Counted from the stretch's first letter, positions 13,296 to 24,301 are shown. The stretch is 64,000 nt of DNA from Acanthosepion esculentum (GCA_964036315.1 OZ038507.1:58824502-58888501), one strand, 5' to 3'. Program-made: numbers and translations. Notes: a model not told the origin generated them from the sequence alone.

Positions 13296-13592
13296 GTGTT
13301 ATTCATTTGCGTTATTTTCGAAACAGAATTTCGTATTTCAAACTTTTCTCTATTGATTTGTTCGTGCGCCCTTTTTGCCGACAGACAATTTTCGCAATTG
13401 AAACGTGTGGATCAAATCCAAAGAACAATGTGCAATATTACTGGTCATTACCTGGCATCTCGGTTTCAGTTACTTTCCAACTGCCTTTTTCTATAAATAT
13501 TTTTTCTTTAAATATTTTCATGTTATTTGTTCTGATGTGCTTTCCTCCTTGCGGGCAGACATCTTCTTCCGAAAGAGTCTGTCGAACTCTCT
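13296..13592 (+). mobile_element. CR1/Jockey-type retrotransposon fragment (RT C-terminus)
   Basis: Two frames together carry the signature tail of CR1/Jockey-type ORF2: DQIQRTMCNITGHYLASRFQ, then FYKYF..CSD.L and RKSLSNSLPSG. At least one frameshift separates them. The family recurs at 19.5, 32.2 and 39.5 kb. 5' truncated and non-functional. Confidence 0.75.
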
Positions 13593-13765
13593 GCCTTCGG
13601 GTAGTGTCTGCATAGGGGCAAATGATTGTCAGGGAATGTTGACAAACCCGGCCCCGGGTATGAGGGGTCTACGGGGAATTTTTGCCTGAACCTATAGGCT
13701 CGGAATTGCTCCACGTAAAAACCGTGGGGAGGTCGAGTGAATACCCGGTTTCCCCCTTGCTACAT
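13593..13765. other. GC-rich segment upstream of the 5S-like head
   Basis: This stretch is visibly richer in G and C (runs such as ccggccccgggtatgag) than its AT-rich surroundings and abuts the 5S-like sequence. It may be a piece of 5S rDNA spacer or the end of another repeat. I do not recognise it. Confidence 0.35.
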
Positions 13766-13883
13766 GGCTTACGGCCACAATATGTTGTAACGCCTGTTCC
13801 AGGACGATCACCGAAGTTAAGCAACAGCCATCCTAATCAGTAATTAGATGGGAGACCTCTTAGGAATACCAGGTGTTGTAAGC
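13766..13883 (+). pseudogene. 5S rRNA-like sequence, head 1 (nearly full length)
   Basis: 118 nt alignable to metazoan 5S rRNA end to end: ggcttacggccac start, gatcaccgaagttaagcaac (box A region), agatgggagacctcttagga and taccaggtgttgtaagc (box C and 3' end). Substitutions in box A and box C argue against a functional rRNA gene; it serves as the SINE head. Confidence 0.8.
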
Positions 13884-13937
13884 GTGCATGGTGGGGGTGA
13901 TGTAATGTATAACAATTCGGAATTGGTAATCGGAGAG

Positions 13938-14157
13938 CCGAAGTTAAGCAATATCCAGCCTGGTCAGTACCTAGATGGGTGACCGCTTGGGAATACCAGG
14001 TGATGTGAGATTGGATGTGCAGGTAGTGTAATGGATAATAGCTCGAAATTGTTAATCGTAGAGCCGAGTTGCAACATGGTCACCGAAGTTAAGCAACATC
14101 CAACCTGGTCATTACCTAGATGGGTGACCGCTTAGAAATACCAGTTGCTGTAAGCTT
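13938..14157 (+). pseudogene. 5S rRNA-like heads 2 and 3 (5'-truncated)
   Basis: Two further 5S-like segments (13938-14011 and 14072-14157) retain aagttaagcaa, the tagatgggtgaccgctt box C region and ataccag 3' parts but lack the first ~45 nt of 5S. Head 2 begins directly inside the preceding tRNA-like module at the shared word ccga; head 3 starts at gcaacatggtcaccgaag. Confidence 0.75.
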
Positions 14158-14344
14158 GAATGTGCGGGCAGTGCAATGGATAATAGCTCAAAATTGTTAA
14201 TCTGTGAGCCGAGTTCCAATTCCCGATGGGTTCGTGATATTCACTAAGGCGCAAATATCCTTGGGAATGGTATAAATCCACCTCTTCTTTACCCCAGCTA
14301 TGGGTAAATTAGTAAGATTTGTATATCTAAACCATTATTAGCCC

Positions 14345-14476
14345 CAAAGAATACAAACTCTTCTACAATCTTAAATTATTTTCTGGCGTTAAATACAAAC
14401 TCTTCTACAATCTTAAATTATTTTCTGGCGTTAAATACAAACTATTCTACAATCTTAAATTATTTTCTGGCGTTAA
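14345..14476 (+). repeat. 42-bp tandem triplication in SINE body
   Basis: Three near-identical copies of a ~42-bp unit (tacaaactcttctacaatc ... attttctggcg) inside the SINE body. The related body at 38.9-39.1 kb has a single attttctgg segment, so this is a local expansion. Confidence 0.85.
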
Positions 14477-14624
14477 ATAACCCGCAAAAGCTTGATGAGC
14501 CGGAGAATATTAATCGATTAATCTTTGATCTCTAAACTTCTTTTTACATTTGAAATTGTTATCTATAACCGCAAGTTCTATGCTAACAGTTTCTTCTTTT
14601 GTCTGGATTCATGGAATGAGTAGT

Positions 14625-14885
14625 TATATTGGGACTATTGTCCTCATCTTTGTTGGTTTTATCACAAGGGGTCGGCTGTTGTTTCCCAGCCTTCCTCATG
14701 TGTATATCGATCTTGGTAACCTACAGGAAATCTAGAACTGAAATATTAAATATCAAGTTAAATAAAGGGTTCACTTCAGAATTCTCTGCAGGTTGCCCAG
14801 ATCGCTAAACACCTGAGGAAGGCCGGAGGGCATAACCGTCGAAGCGTTGTGATAAAAATAACAAATAATGAGGGCAATGGAAATG
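14625..14885. mobile_element. Decayed foldback element
   Basis: Left part (gggactattgtcctcatc ... ttttatcacaa ... ccagccttcctcatg) and right part (cacctgaggaaggccgg ... gtcgaagcgttgtgat) are imperfect inverted copies of each other and of the better-preserved foldback at 56.25-56.59 kb. No coding frame is intact. Confidence 0.6.
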
Positions 14886-14919
14886 TTTTCAATATTTATT
14901 TATATTCATTAATAGGCGT

Positions 14920-15025
14920 AGATAAGTTATCCTATCGTCAGGTTATCATTCTTTTCTGGTCTTTTAAACAGAAATAGAGGTTTATCACTTGTTTCCTGTT
15001 TAGGATTCGTTTCCTGTTTCCCTCT
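14920..15025 (-). repeat. Dispersed repeat ('gataggc' family), reverse copy
   Basis: The reverse complement matches the units at 15.69-15.79 kb and 47.12-47.47 kb: cctaaacagg, gataaacctctattcctg, aaaagaccag and gacgatagg in the same order. Family unknown to me; possibly a retrotransposon 3' region. Confidence 0.55.
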
Positions 15026-15114
15026 AAAAAATCTTTTCATCCTCTTTCACTCCCACTAGCCCTCGTTGCTTCATAGTGCCAGGGGACCATCATAGCATAG
15101 ACATTAAACGAGGG

Positions 15115-15920
15115 CATTGGAAGAACTATCAAGTTGATTCCATCACTTCCCCATCAAACTTTGAAGAACTTAGCAAACCCGCAACACATTCGTGAGTTAA
15201 TGAAGGACAAGAAGGTTTCAAAGTGACTGATAAGGGCAGTTTACACAGTTGCAGAAGATGTGAAATTTCACTGATTACAGCATGCGTTCAAGTCGAAACA
15301 TCTCTCATGATTATCATACTGACAGCACGTAGTTCATGGCAATGGTAGCAATAGTTGAAAGTACTTGAATATAACAGACAAAAAAAACAATCATTGGACT
15401 ATTTGTTTATAACTTCATAGAAGAAAATTAAAATTTAGTGAAACGACTCCCATATTATACACAAGGATCAACGCCATGAAAAAAACAAAAACAAAAAAAA
15501 ACTATGAGTAAATTTTCATGATTCCCCATCAAAAGGTTCTAGGAGTTTGGAAGACCTGCAATATTTTCGCGTGTTAGCACAAGACAGGGTGTTTTTTTTT
15601 TTTTTAATAATTTCGCCCCAAGCAAGGTAACAATGATACTAAGAGGCAAGGGACTACAGGGAGAGAAAGAGAATAAAGGCATTTGATAAGGAACCTGAAA
15701 CCCTATCCTAAACATTGAAAAAAAGATAAACCCTGTTCAAAAGACCGAGGAGGGCTGCGAACCTGGCGATAGGCAAATCTATGTACTCCTCGAGAGGACT
15801 CATTTATTAGTTATTTACAAAGTTGATGAAGATGTGAAATTACGCAGATATGCAGCGTGTCTTCAAATCTAAACACCTCTAATCATAATAATAGTAGACA
15901 TCCGTTTATCTAGCGATATG
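15115..15920 (+). repeat. Duplicated unknown sequence, second copy split by an insertion
   Basis: 15115-15345 and 15520-15590 plus 15795-15905 are diverged copies: ccccatcaaa, aacccgcaacacattcgtg / acctgcaatattttcgcgtg, gatgaagatgtgaaatt and cagcatgcgttcaa / cagcgtgtcttcaa occur in the same order. The second copy is interrupted at 15591-15794 by the insert listed next. Confidence 0.65.
15591..15794 (-). mobile_element. Retroposon 3' end inserted in the duplicated sequence
   Basis: Starts with a T14-15 run (a reversed poly-A tail) followed by cgccccaagcaaggt, the reversed 3' end also seen at 39.3, 60.6 and 61.25 kb for CR1-like tails, then the 'gataggc' repeat ending ctactcctcgaga. Confidence 0.6.
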
Positions 15921-16266
15921 AATGTAACGTCCTGTTTGGTCCAAATTCAGTCCTTGAGACTGGCAGAATTCCGTGCGCTGCCCAGATTACATGTCCCCCG
16001 ACTCTCGGCCGTATCGACAAGATCAAAGAAATACATAGCATTACATTTGGGTCCGACTTGACTGTTGTAATTTCATTCGCTGCGCTGTCGAGCTCCATCT
16101 GTCCGAAACAGCTTGTTATGAGGCGCCAGTTGTTCGCCTTTGGACATTCTCCGGTTTAGAGATGGACCTAGTTTTCAAAGGCAATTTGAGATGCATGATA
16201 CGGAAGCATTTTAAAGATAATAGCAGCCTGTCTGTCCCCGCTATCATACATTATATATGTTCCAAA

Positions 16267-16269
<3 letters not shown>
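15921..16269. other. Unassigned stretch
   Basis: Mixed-composition sequence with a 62-codon minus frame (15910-16098) that I do not recognise; no repeat match found by eye. Confidence 0.5.
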
Positions 16270-16318
<49 letters not shown>

Positions 16319-17038
16319 CCTTGCTAAGTAGAAATTACCAAGCATACATACTGAAAAGGAAGGAAAGAAGATTCTATGATAAAAATTCCAGAAACAATTG
16401 ACCATCTTGAATCAGGTTACGCGTTATTTTCCCCCACTGAGTATAAATCCCGTAATGACAGAGTGGGCCAATATCTGCACTGGAAAATTTGCAACTTCTA
16501 CAGAAGGAAACTGCAAGAAAATGATATGAACACCACCCAGACTCGGTTACAGAGATAAGACCTGTAACAATTTTTATGGGACTTTAAAATACACACACAG
16601 AACAATCAAAGCTAATTGCCCTGACATCGTGATTGGAGACCGCAAAGACAAAATGTGCCTCTTGTTGCCATGGTAATTCCTGCAGACTGCAATGTATCTT
16701 CGAAGATCTTCAGAAAACTATCAAAATACAAGGACCTTGAAATCACAATCTCAAAAAATGTGGCACATGAGGACATCAACAATTCCAATTGTAGTTGAAG
16801 CCCTCGGATGGATTGGAAAAGATTCCAATAGACTAACTGAAGGGATTCCTGGAAACTCATGCCTTAAACAAATACCAAAAATTGTTCTCAGCCCACACCT
16901 TACGAAGGGCTTTATCTATGTAAAATGTGTTAGTGTTTTTTTTTATTTGGTCAGTGGGAAATGTCATGATGCCATTTCTAACCTTAGGTCTCTCGGCGGG
17001 ACCCGGAAAGAAATGTATACACATCAGAAATCAAAGGA

Positions 17039-17040
<2 letters not shown>
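16270..17040 (+). mobile_element. (TAA)n followed by 5'-truncated RLE-type retrotransposon copy
   Basis: (TAA)n at 16270-16318 is followed by a decayed ORF tail of a non-LTR element with a restriction-like endonuclease (R2/R4/NeSL group). Recognisable pieces in shifting frames: TIDHLESG (CCHC finger region), WKICNFY, IPADCNVSSKIFRKLSKYKD, IPIVVEALGWIGKDSN, CHDAISNLRSLGGTRKE. The RLE core (RPD..E) is lost. It ends at aggaaa directly before the next (TAA)n. Confidence 0.75.
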
Positions 17041-17094
<54 letters not shown>

Positions 17095-17425
17095 AATCGA
17101 AATCTCAAAAATGTGATACATGGGAGAATCAACAATTCCAGTTGTAGTTGGAGCCCTCAGATTGATTGGAAAAGATTCCTATAGACTCGTTGAAGGGATT
17201 TCCTGGTAGCCCATGCCTGAAAGAAATACAAAAAAAATGTACCCAAAAGTACTGCCCACACCTTACGCAGTGCTTTGCCTATGTAAAATATGTGCGAATT
17301 CTTTTTTCGAAACTGCTCTGTGGAAAATGTCATGATGCAATTTCTGACTTTATGTCTCTGGTCGGTACCCGGAAAGAATTGGGTATACACCAGAAATCAA
17401 AGGAAATAAAAATAATGATAATTTT
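17041..17425 (+). mobile_element. (TAA)n plus second, shorter RLE-type retrotransposon tail
   Basis: (TAA)n 17041-17091 is immediately followed by a second copy of the same 3' tail (gatacatgggagaatcaac, cagttgtagttggagccc, atgtctctggtcggtacccg) ending aggaaataaaaataatgat. It reads as one family member inserted next to the TAA tail of another. Confidence 0.75.
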
Positions 17426-17479
17426 TATAGCAGAATAATTTTGCATCGCTGTGGTCACTACCCCCTCCATCTAACAATT

Positions 17480-17745
17480 GTTCATTTAAGGCAGAATAGT
17501 GCAATGGCTGTCCGGTTTCTTCTTCTCCAGGTGGGGGGTTGTGGCTACTCCGTCCCTCCTATTAGAAATTAGAGAGGCAGACCTACAAGATAGCATGTGG
17601 TTTGAATTCAGAGATTTTCTTCTAAGAGACAGGTTGCCAACTAACCGGTCTGTCCTAATATTTTACCCATAGCTGGGGAGGGAGATTGGTTCATATAAAT
17701 GCAATGCACTCTAGAGGAATTCGAACTCGACTTTCCGATTCTTTA
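17480..17745 (-). mobile_element. tRNA-type SINE, reverse strand
   Basis: On the minus strand gagttcgaattcctct (B-box like) is followed by the shared body word cagctatgggtaaaatatta and ggtctgcctctctaattt. The A-box half is decayed. Same body as the 5S-headed SINE at 14.2 kb, without a 5S head. Confidence 0.6.
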
Positions 17746-18417
17746 ATTCATCATTAACTTCACCGTACTTCCTGGCAAAATATATTGGACAAAATAATAG
17801 TAAGAAATACAGACTGATACTATACAACCGACAAATAAAAATGTCCCTTCGCAATAAATAAATAAATAAATAAATAAATATAAGAAAAATGACACGAAGC
17901 TGTAAAAATGGCGTCGGAAGATTAATAGAAAAAACAGTAAGGAGAAAAGTGACTTTGAAGTGTCAGTCGAGGGCCAATTTCAAAGATGGCGTAGATGTGC
18001 TTGCTGTCTATGTCGCTGGTGTTAAACGGCATGTTATGCAGTCAAGTCAGATTGATGGCCAATTACCTGTCACATCGGGCTTGGACGAGAGGAATAAATG
18101 AGACCTGATCAGGGACGATTTAATCGACAGACAACAAGTTGTCTTTATTTCCGTTGCAGTTGTCCAGCGTCAGTTTTCTATCCGCAGAGACATCTTACCA
18201 TCCCCAGACGGCGTTCCATTTCATATGTTCAAGCATTTGATTTTTTTCTTTTATTAGTATTTTTTTTCCTCCCTTTCGAAATTAATTGTTGTCATTTCAT
18301 TTCTATTGGATTTACTTATCGTCTTTTTATTCTTTTTTACGTTTTCTTCTCGGAATTTTCAACAGGGGACTTTTTCATCTATCCTAGTCTTTTCTCAATC
18401 TGCGAACAAATGTGTTT
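17746..18417. other. Unassigned stretch
   Basis: Contains an (AATA)n tract near 17857-17880 and T-rich sequence after 18230. A 70-codon frame (17889-18101) is not recognised. Confidence 0.5.
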
Positions 18418-18418
18418 A

Positions 18419-18462
<44 letters not shown>

Positions 18463-18643
18463 ACAGTCTTCTCTTAACAATTTATCTCCGTCAGTTTTTC
18501 ATAAATAAATATATTGTATTATATGCACACACAAACGCGCATGCGCACACACACACATATATATAAGCACATTTAAACTTCACATTAATAAAGAAGCAGA
18601 AAAATCATCAAGGGCAGGGTTATCTATCTCGGTTCATATCTAC

Positions 18644-18701
<58 letters not shown>

Positions 18702-18710
18702 CAGTCGCTT

Positions 18711-18785
<75 letters not shown>

Positions 18786-18907
18786 CAGTCGCTTCATATC
18801 TATCTATCTATCTATCTATCTCAGTCTTCTCTTATCGATTTATCTCCGTCAGTTTTTCATATATAAATATATTTATTATATGCGCGCGCACACACACACA
18901 CACATAC

Positions 18908-18990
<83 letters not shown>
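18418..18990. repeat. Compound CTAT / CT / TA / CA microsatellite cluster
   Basis: (CTAT)n at 18418-18463, 18640-18704 and 18798-18822; (CT)n 18714-18741; (TA)n 18742-18783 and 18920-18987; CA and CATA runs at 18885-18920. The words cagtcttctcttatcgattt and cagtcgcttcatatc recur, so part is a duplicated compound block. Confidence 0.95.
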
Positions 18991-19029
18991 ATCACGTTAA
19001 ATTGAATATTAATAAACAAGCTGAACAAG

Positions 19030-19490
19030 CTGCTATATATTTAGAGATTCTTGATAAAATCCAAAGAAGAATCTATATTACATATTTATAAGACTACCAT
19101 TCGTCCATGCTTAGAATATTGCTGCCACATATGGTCTGGTGCTCCTGCTATATATTTAGAGATTCTTGATAAAATCCAAAGAATAATCTATCTTACACAT
19201 TTCTAAATCTACCATTCGTCTATGCTTAGAATATTGCTGCCACATAGGGTCTGGTGAGCCTGCTATATATTTAAGAGATCCTTGATAAATTCCAAAGAAG
19301 TATCTATCTTACACATTTATAAGTCTACCATTCGTCTATGCTTAGAATATTGCTACCACGTATGGTCTGGTGCTCCTGCTATATATTTAGAGATTCTTGA
19401 TAAAATCCAAAGAAGAATCTATCTTACACATTTATAAGTATACCATTCGTCCATGCTTAGAATATTGCTGTCACATATAGCCTGGTAATC
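19030..19490 (+). repeat. 115-bp tandem repeat of CR1-like ORF sequence (4 units)
   Basis: Units start at 19030, 19145, 19260 and 19376 with a fifth partial at 19491, giving a period of 115-116 bp. Each encodes, with shifts, LEILDKIQRRI, YLTHL and the LEYCCHIWSGAPA motif, the RT C-terminal segment directly upstream of the element's tail. The single-copy equivalent lies at 32.1-32.25 kb. Confidence 0.85.
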
Positions 19491-20005
19491 CTGCTTTATA
19501 TTTAGAGATCGTTGATAAAATCCAAAGAGGAATCAGCAATATTATTGGTACTGACCTGGCTTCTCGGCTTCAGTCATTTGCCTACCTTCTTTCGGCTGCC
19601 TCCCTCTGCTTCTTCTATAAATACTTTCACGGTAATTGTTCGGATGAACTCTTCGCTATGGTAGCTAGACATTTTGAATTTAAGCGCAGTACTAGACTGG
19701 CGATGAGGTCTCTTCAAATTATAGATGTGTTGGCAAGCTGTAACCGTATGTTCTATGCAAACAGTTTCTTTTCTAGCACTTCTCGCTTGTGTATCTACCT
19801 CCCGGTTCCATACTTTCCAGACAAATTTAATCCCCCAAAATTTAAATGCAATGTCAATCGCCATCTACTGTGCCCCTGGTTACTCTTTCCTCTTCCCGTT
19901 CATTATTAATGTTTCTGTTCCTAATTCTTCCGCATCCATTAAACCCTTGTGTCTTAGTGGCTTTGTTACCTTCCCTGGGTCTAACTCGATTAAAAAATAT
20001 AAATA
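19491..20005 (+). mobile_element. CR1/Jockey-type retrotransposon 3' end
   Basis: Continues from the tandem array into the family tail: DLASRLQSFA, FYKYFHGNCSDELF, FEFKRSTRLAMRS, NRMFYANSFF, KFKCNVNRHL, then a 3' UTR with acccttgtgtcttagtggc and a weak A-rich end. Frameshifts and lost motifs mark it as dead. Confidence 0.8.
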
Positions 20006-20289
20006 GAAATAAACATACCTTTGAATAATAAAAAAACTGGATCTCTCAAACTGCAAAAAGCCACAGACGAACATCACCCGCAGCTATATAAATGGCAATA
20101 ATTAAAATCCATAAACCAGTTAACTGCCTCCACATTGTTACATCACAAGTCAGAACGCATATATTTTTACCCCATGTAAGGCGATAATGCCACTGAGATG
20201 CAGGCGTGTACTGGGAGTGAAAGAAGTTGAGCAAACGTTGGTGAGGAGAGAGGACAATAAAAGAAGACGATTCAGGACGAAGATTGCGA

Positions 20290-21350
20290 TTAAACTTTTG
20301 AAGATTGTAGGTGACTCGAAGAAAGGGGTTTAAGACAAGGATGTGACTTCTCGCCGGATTTATTCAGCCTATACAACGAGACAATTCTCAGAGATTCATT
20401 ATTAGCGGCCACAATCTTAACGACATAAGATGACACGGTGTTGGCAGAAGACTCGAAAAGGAAACTACAAAAGCGTCCACAGAAGGTAGCAAAGGAACGG
20501 GAGAAGAAAGGACTAAGTATAAAATACAAGAATACAGAATGCATGGTTGTTAATAAAAGAATGGGTGCAAATTCAAATTACAAAGCGGGGATACTAAAAT
20601 CAAGCAGATAAAAAAAATTTAAATATCAGGGAAGTATTCTAACAGAGGGCGAAAAGTGCGTTACTGAAATACGAAGGCATAGCGAAAGATGTCTTCCAAA
20701 GGCTAAGCAAAGTATTAAGTAACAGTAAAATATCTGGGAAGTATTGTTACAGAGGACGGAAAGTGCGATAGTGAAATACGAAGTCTGACTGGCATAGCGA
20801 AAGATGCCTTCCAAAGGCTAAGCAAAGTATTAATTAACAGTAAAATATCTGGGAAGTGTTCTAACAGGGGACGGAAAGTGCGACACTGAAATCCAAAGAA
20901 ATTTTTGTGATGACCAAAGACGCATTCCAAAAGCTAAGCAGAGTATTAAGAGGCAGAAGAATTTCGTTTGAAAACAAAAAAAGAGTGCTGAACTGTTACG
21001 TGATATCTCTCCTCCCGTAAAGATGAAGAAGCGACTTGAAGCAACAGAAATGTGGTTCCACAGAAAGATGCTAAGGATACTTTGGACCGAACATGTGAGC
21101 TACATCAAGGTTTTAGGGAGTATAGAAACAAGAAGGAAACTTATATTTGACATCAGGAAGAGGCATTTAGAATTTCTGGGGCACATATTGAGGAAGGAGG
21201 GCTTGGAAAATCTGATACAAGACAAATAGAAAAAGAGTTTGAGGGAAATAACAAAAAAACAACACTTATTAAGAGCTCCAAGGGACAGGAAGATGTAGAG
21301 GTCCATGATCACCTATGTCCTAAAGGGACACAGTACATAAAAGAAGAAAA
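20290..21350 (+). mobile_element. RTE/BovB-type retrotransposon fragment (single-copy relative of the satellite)
   Basis: RT palm to C-terminus in broken frames: FSPDLFSLY near 20350, a region where the YADD catalytic box is deleted near 20425 (aacgacataaga joined to tgacacggtg), KGLSIKYKNTECMVVNKR, repeated YLGS..TEDGKC segments, RVLNCYV, then an open 68-codon stretch at 21023-21229 starting MKKRLEATEMWFHRKMLRIL and continuing RHLEFLGHILRKEGLENLI. It ends near an A/G-rich tail (aaaagaagaaaag). This supplies the ancestral order of the satellite monomer. Confidence 0.85.
20621..20955 (+). repeat. ~110-bp tandem triplication within the RT fragment
   Basis: Three successive copies (20621-20725, 20726-20840, 20841-~20955) of the segment encoding YLGS(I/V)LTEDGKCDTEI ... 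AFQRLSKVL. In related RT proteins this segment occurs once. Confidence 0.8.
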
Positions 21351-21439
21351 GATGAAGCTGTCAGGAAAGCAAGAAGCTGGAAGAAAGCTCCACAAGCGAG
21401 AAATGACAGAAAAGAAACTATTAGACTAGAACTTATGGT

Positions 21440-21829
21440 TATATTTTCAACTGTAACATGATTAGACCGATCTGCCCATCTAGTAATACGCTTAAATTGA
21501 TGTTGTCAAGGTAGCAAGGAGGTAAGCTCATTAAAAATATTTATAGAAGAGTAGGAGAGAAGCCACTTTACAGCCCCAGGAAAGTGATTATTTTGGATTT
21601 GTTGATGTATTATGGGGTCCGAGATATTTCGGGTTCAAATCGCGGACGAGCCCCCAATTTTATTCTGGTGGTCAGGAAATCCTTGCTGATTTTTAGTCAG
21701 TCATGTTTCAACATGTTAGAACACGTCCAATTCATGCTTACATTTTCTATTAGAGAGTACTTCAAAACTATTTCTTGGGAAAGATAGTTTAAAATTACTT
21801 AATTCCTGTCAATTTTGCATCTCTATGAA
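21440..21829. other. Unassigned stretch
   Basis: No recognised coding sequence. A word resembling a Pol III B box (gggttcaaatcgcg) occurs near 21632 without a supporting A box. Confidence 0.4.
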
Positions 21830-22655
21830 AATGGAAGATTATATAGTGGATTTTAAACGCTTTTTTACTGTAAAGGTAAAACTTCTTTGCAAGCAACAAA
21901 AAAGATATGTACTGTGTACGGTGAAGGTGCTTTAGCTGTTCGTAAGTGGTTCGCTGAGTAGATGATTGTAGCCTTATTGATGAAGAACGCTCAGATGACG
22001 ACCAAATGAGGACATTGATTGAGAATAACCCGCATTACACAACGTGAGAATTGGCAGAAACACTAAATTTATCAAAATCCACAATCCATGAGCACTTGAA
22101 GCTTGGCTACTCAAATAGCTACGATGTTTGGGTACCAGATGATCTGAGTGAAAAGAGTCTTTTGGATTGCATTTCATATGTGCTTTGCTGTATAAACGCA
22201 ATGAAAATACACCATTTTTTAAGCAAATTGTGAGGGATGATGAGAAAGAGATCGTTTGCAACAGTGATCAGGAAAAAAAGATCCTGAGATAAGCGACATG
22301 AGCCAACTTTAGCCGCCTCAAAAGCAGTTCTTCATCCTAAGAAAGTCATGCTGTGCATCTGTTGGGATCGGAAAGGAAACTATGAGCGTCTGCCAAAATA
22401 ACCAGTCAATCGATTCTGAAAAGTACTGCTAGCAACTGGACGAATTAAAGAGAGCAATTCCAGAAAAACGTCCAGAATTGTCGAACAAGAAAAGTGTTTT
22501 CCATCAGGATAGTGCCAGACCTCACGTATATTTAACGAGCCGGCAAAAATTGCTGCAGCTTGGCTGGGATGTGTTAGCCCACCCGCCATATTCATCAGAC
22601 ATTGCTCTTTCGGATTTTCATTTATTCAGTTCCTTGCAAAATAATGGTAAAATTA
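21830..22655 (+). pseudogene. Decayed mariner transposase
   Basis: Many stops and shifts, but mariner order is preserved: HTH-linker region near 21900-21960, LSKSTIHEHLKLGY, VPDDLSEKSLLDCI, a degenerate NSDQEKKILR block, FHQDSARPHVYLTSRQKLLQ and HPPYSSDIALSDFHLF. The spacing between the second and third catalytic Asp (DSARPH to LSD) fits DD34D. No TIRs identified; the 3' end runs into an RT fragment. Confidence 0.8.
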
Positions 22656-22862
22656 TTGGTAGAACATCCAAATGCCTCTTCAAGATGTCAAGTATAAGTT
22701 TCATTCTTTTCTTTGCATTTTCTCTAAATCTTCGCCATTGTTCACATGTTCGGCCTAAGGTATCCTCAGCATCCTCCTGTAGAACCATATTTCTGTTGTT
22801 TTAAGTCGCTTCGTCATCTTTGAGAAGATTGTCCAGGATTCACTGGTCATATAGGAGAACAA
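22656..22862 (-). mobile_element. Single copy of the satellite's parent RT segment
   Basis: Reverse-strand sequence equals one ancestral copy: ttctcctatatgaccagtga upstream, then MKKRLEA-like codons (atgacgaagcgacttaaa), the Arg-Thr-Cys-Glu region, and acttgacatcttgaagagg continuing into RHL rather than the satellite junction. Confidence 0.8.
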
Positions 22863-23488
22863 ATTGATAGATAGATATATAGATGGATAGAGAGAAAGAG
22901 AGAGAGAGAGAGGAAAGAAAAGTGAGATATAGAGAGATGCTTAGACTCATATACATATGAAAATACTGAAATAAATATGAATTCTGACGACAGGTAAATA
23001 AATATGAACAGAGATAGATAGAGAGAGAGAGAGAGAAAGAGAGATAGAGAGAGAAAGAGAGAGAGATGAAGATAAATAAATCTGGTGTGAACGAACTGAG
23101 ATAGAAAAAAACAGACAGATAGATAGAGAGATAGAGAGAGAAAAAGAGAGAGAGAGATGAAGATAAATAAATCTGGTGTGAACGAACTGAGATAGAAAAA
23201 AACAGACAGATAGATAGAGAGATAGAGAGAGAAAAAGAGAGAGAGAGATGAAGATAAATAAATCTGGTGTGAACGAACTGAGATAGAAAAAAAAAGACAG
23301 ATAGATAGATAGAGAGATAGAGAGAGAGAAAGAGAGAGAGAGATGAAGATGAATAAATCTGGTGTGAACGAACTGAGATAGAAAAAAACAGACAAATAGA
23401 TAGATAGATAGATAGATAGATAGAGAGAGAGAAAGAGAGAGAGATGAAGATAAATAAATCTGGTGTGACCGAACTGAGATAGAAAAAC

Positions 23489-23522
<34 letters not shown>

Positions 23523-23750
23523 AGAGAGAGAGAAAGAGAGAGAGGAAGATAAATCAGTGTGATATGAACAAATTGAGATAGAGAGAAAAAAGTGATAGAT
23601 ATGAAAAAATAAGAAATTGAGGACAGCCTTAGATTGATAGATATGAACAAACGGAACAGATACACAGATAGATATGAATAGATTGAAAGAGATAGATATG
23701 AACAAACTGAGATCAATATGAACAGACTGAGATTCAGCGATTTGAAAAAT
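22862..23750 (-). repeat. ~91-100 bp compound minisatellite of GATA/GA tracts
   Basis: Units beginning gatgaagataaataaatctg near 23066, 23157, 23248, 23342 and 23443, each followed by gtgtgaacgaactgagatag and GATA/GA runs. Long minus frames of SLSLSL/YLSIYL residues are low-complexity artefacts. Confidence 0.9.
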
Positions 23751-23754
23751 GATT

Positions 23755-23879
23755 TATATATATATATATATATATATGATCAAATGAGATAGACAAGAAG
23801 TAATTGAGATACATCGATCGACAAATAGATTAGTATATATGTAGAGAGAGATGTACGTAAAACTCATATATATATATAT

Positions 23880-23934
<55 letters not shown>

Positions 23935-24122
23935 AAAAGTGAACATTGAAGTCAACACTCAGAGGTGACAGGCTGTTTCATGTTAGACGCAATTGTATAA
24001 TAAGTATATATATATATAGAGAGAGAGAGTGAGAGTGAAAGACAGACAGACAGAGATAGGTAGATGAATAGAGAGATAGTTATGAGCAGACTGGAATAGG
24101 TAGATAATAAAGAATCTGACGT

Positions 24123-24211
<89 letters not shown>

Positions 24212-24240
24212 TAGATAGATAGATAGATATGAATAGACTG

Positions 24241-24301
<61 letters not shown>

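Larger units (their letters stand above)
13766..14524 (+). mobile_element. Composite SINE: three 5S rRNA-like heads, tRNA-like modules, shared body
   Basis: Order: 5S-like head (13766-13883), tRNA-like module (13886-13937), second partial 5S (13938-14011), second tRNA-like module (14013-14071), third partial 5S (14072-14157), third tRNA-like module (14158-14230), then a body. The tRNA-like modules share gtaatggataatagctc and gagccgagttccaattcc, which resemble Pol III A and B boxes. The body has cagctatgggtaaattagta, also found in SINEs at 17.6, 38.2, 38.3 and 38.9 kb, and ends near gatgagccgg. The 5S-tRNA-body layout is like that known for vertebrate AmnSINE1; here the head is repeated. Inference: transcribed by Pol III and mobilised by a LINE. 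Confidence 0.75.

Noticed and set aside
13766..14157. Functional 5S rRNA gene cluster
   Set aside because: Substitutions in the internal control region, 5' truncation of heads 2 and 3, and the SINE body downstream indicate retroposed derivatives.
21600..21650. tRNA-derived sequence near gggttcaaatcgcg
   Set aside because: Only a B-box-like word; no A box or repeat relatives seen.
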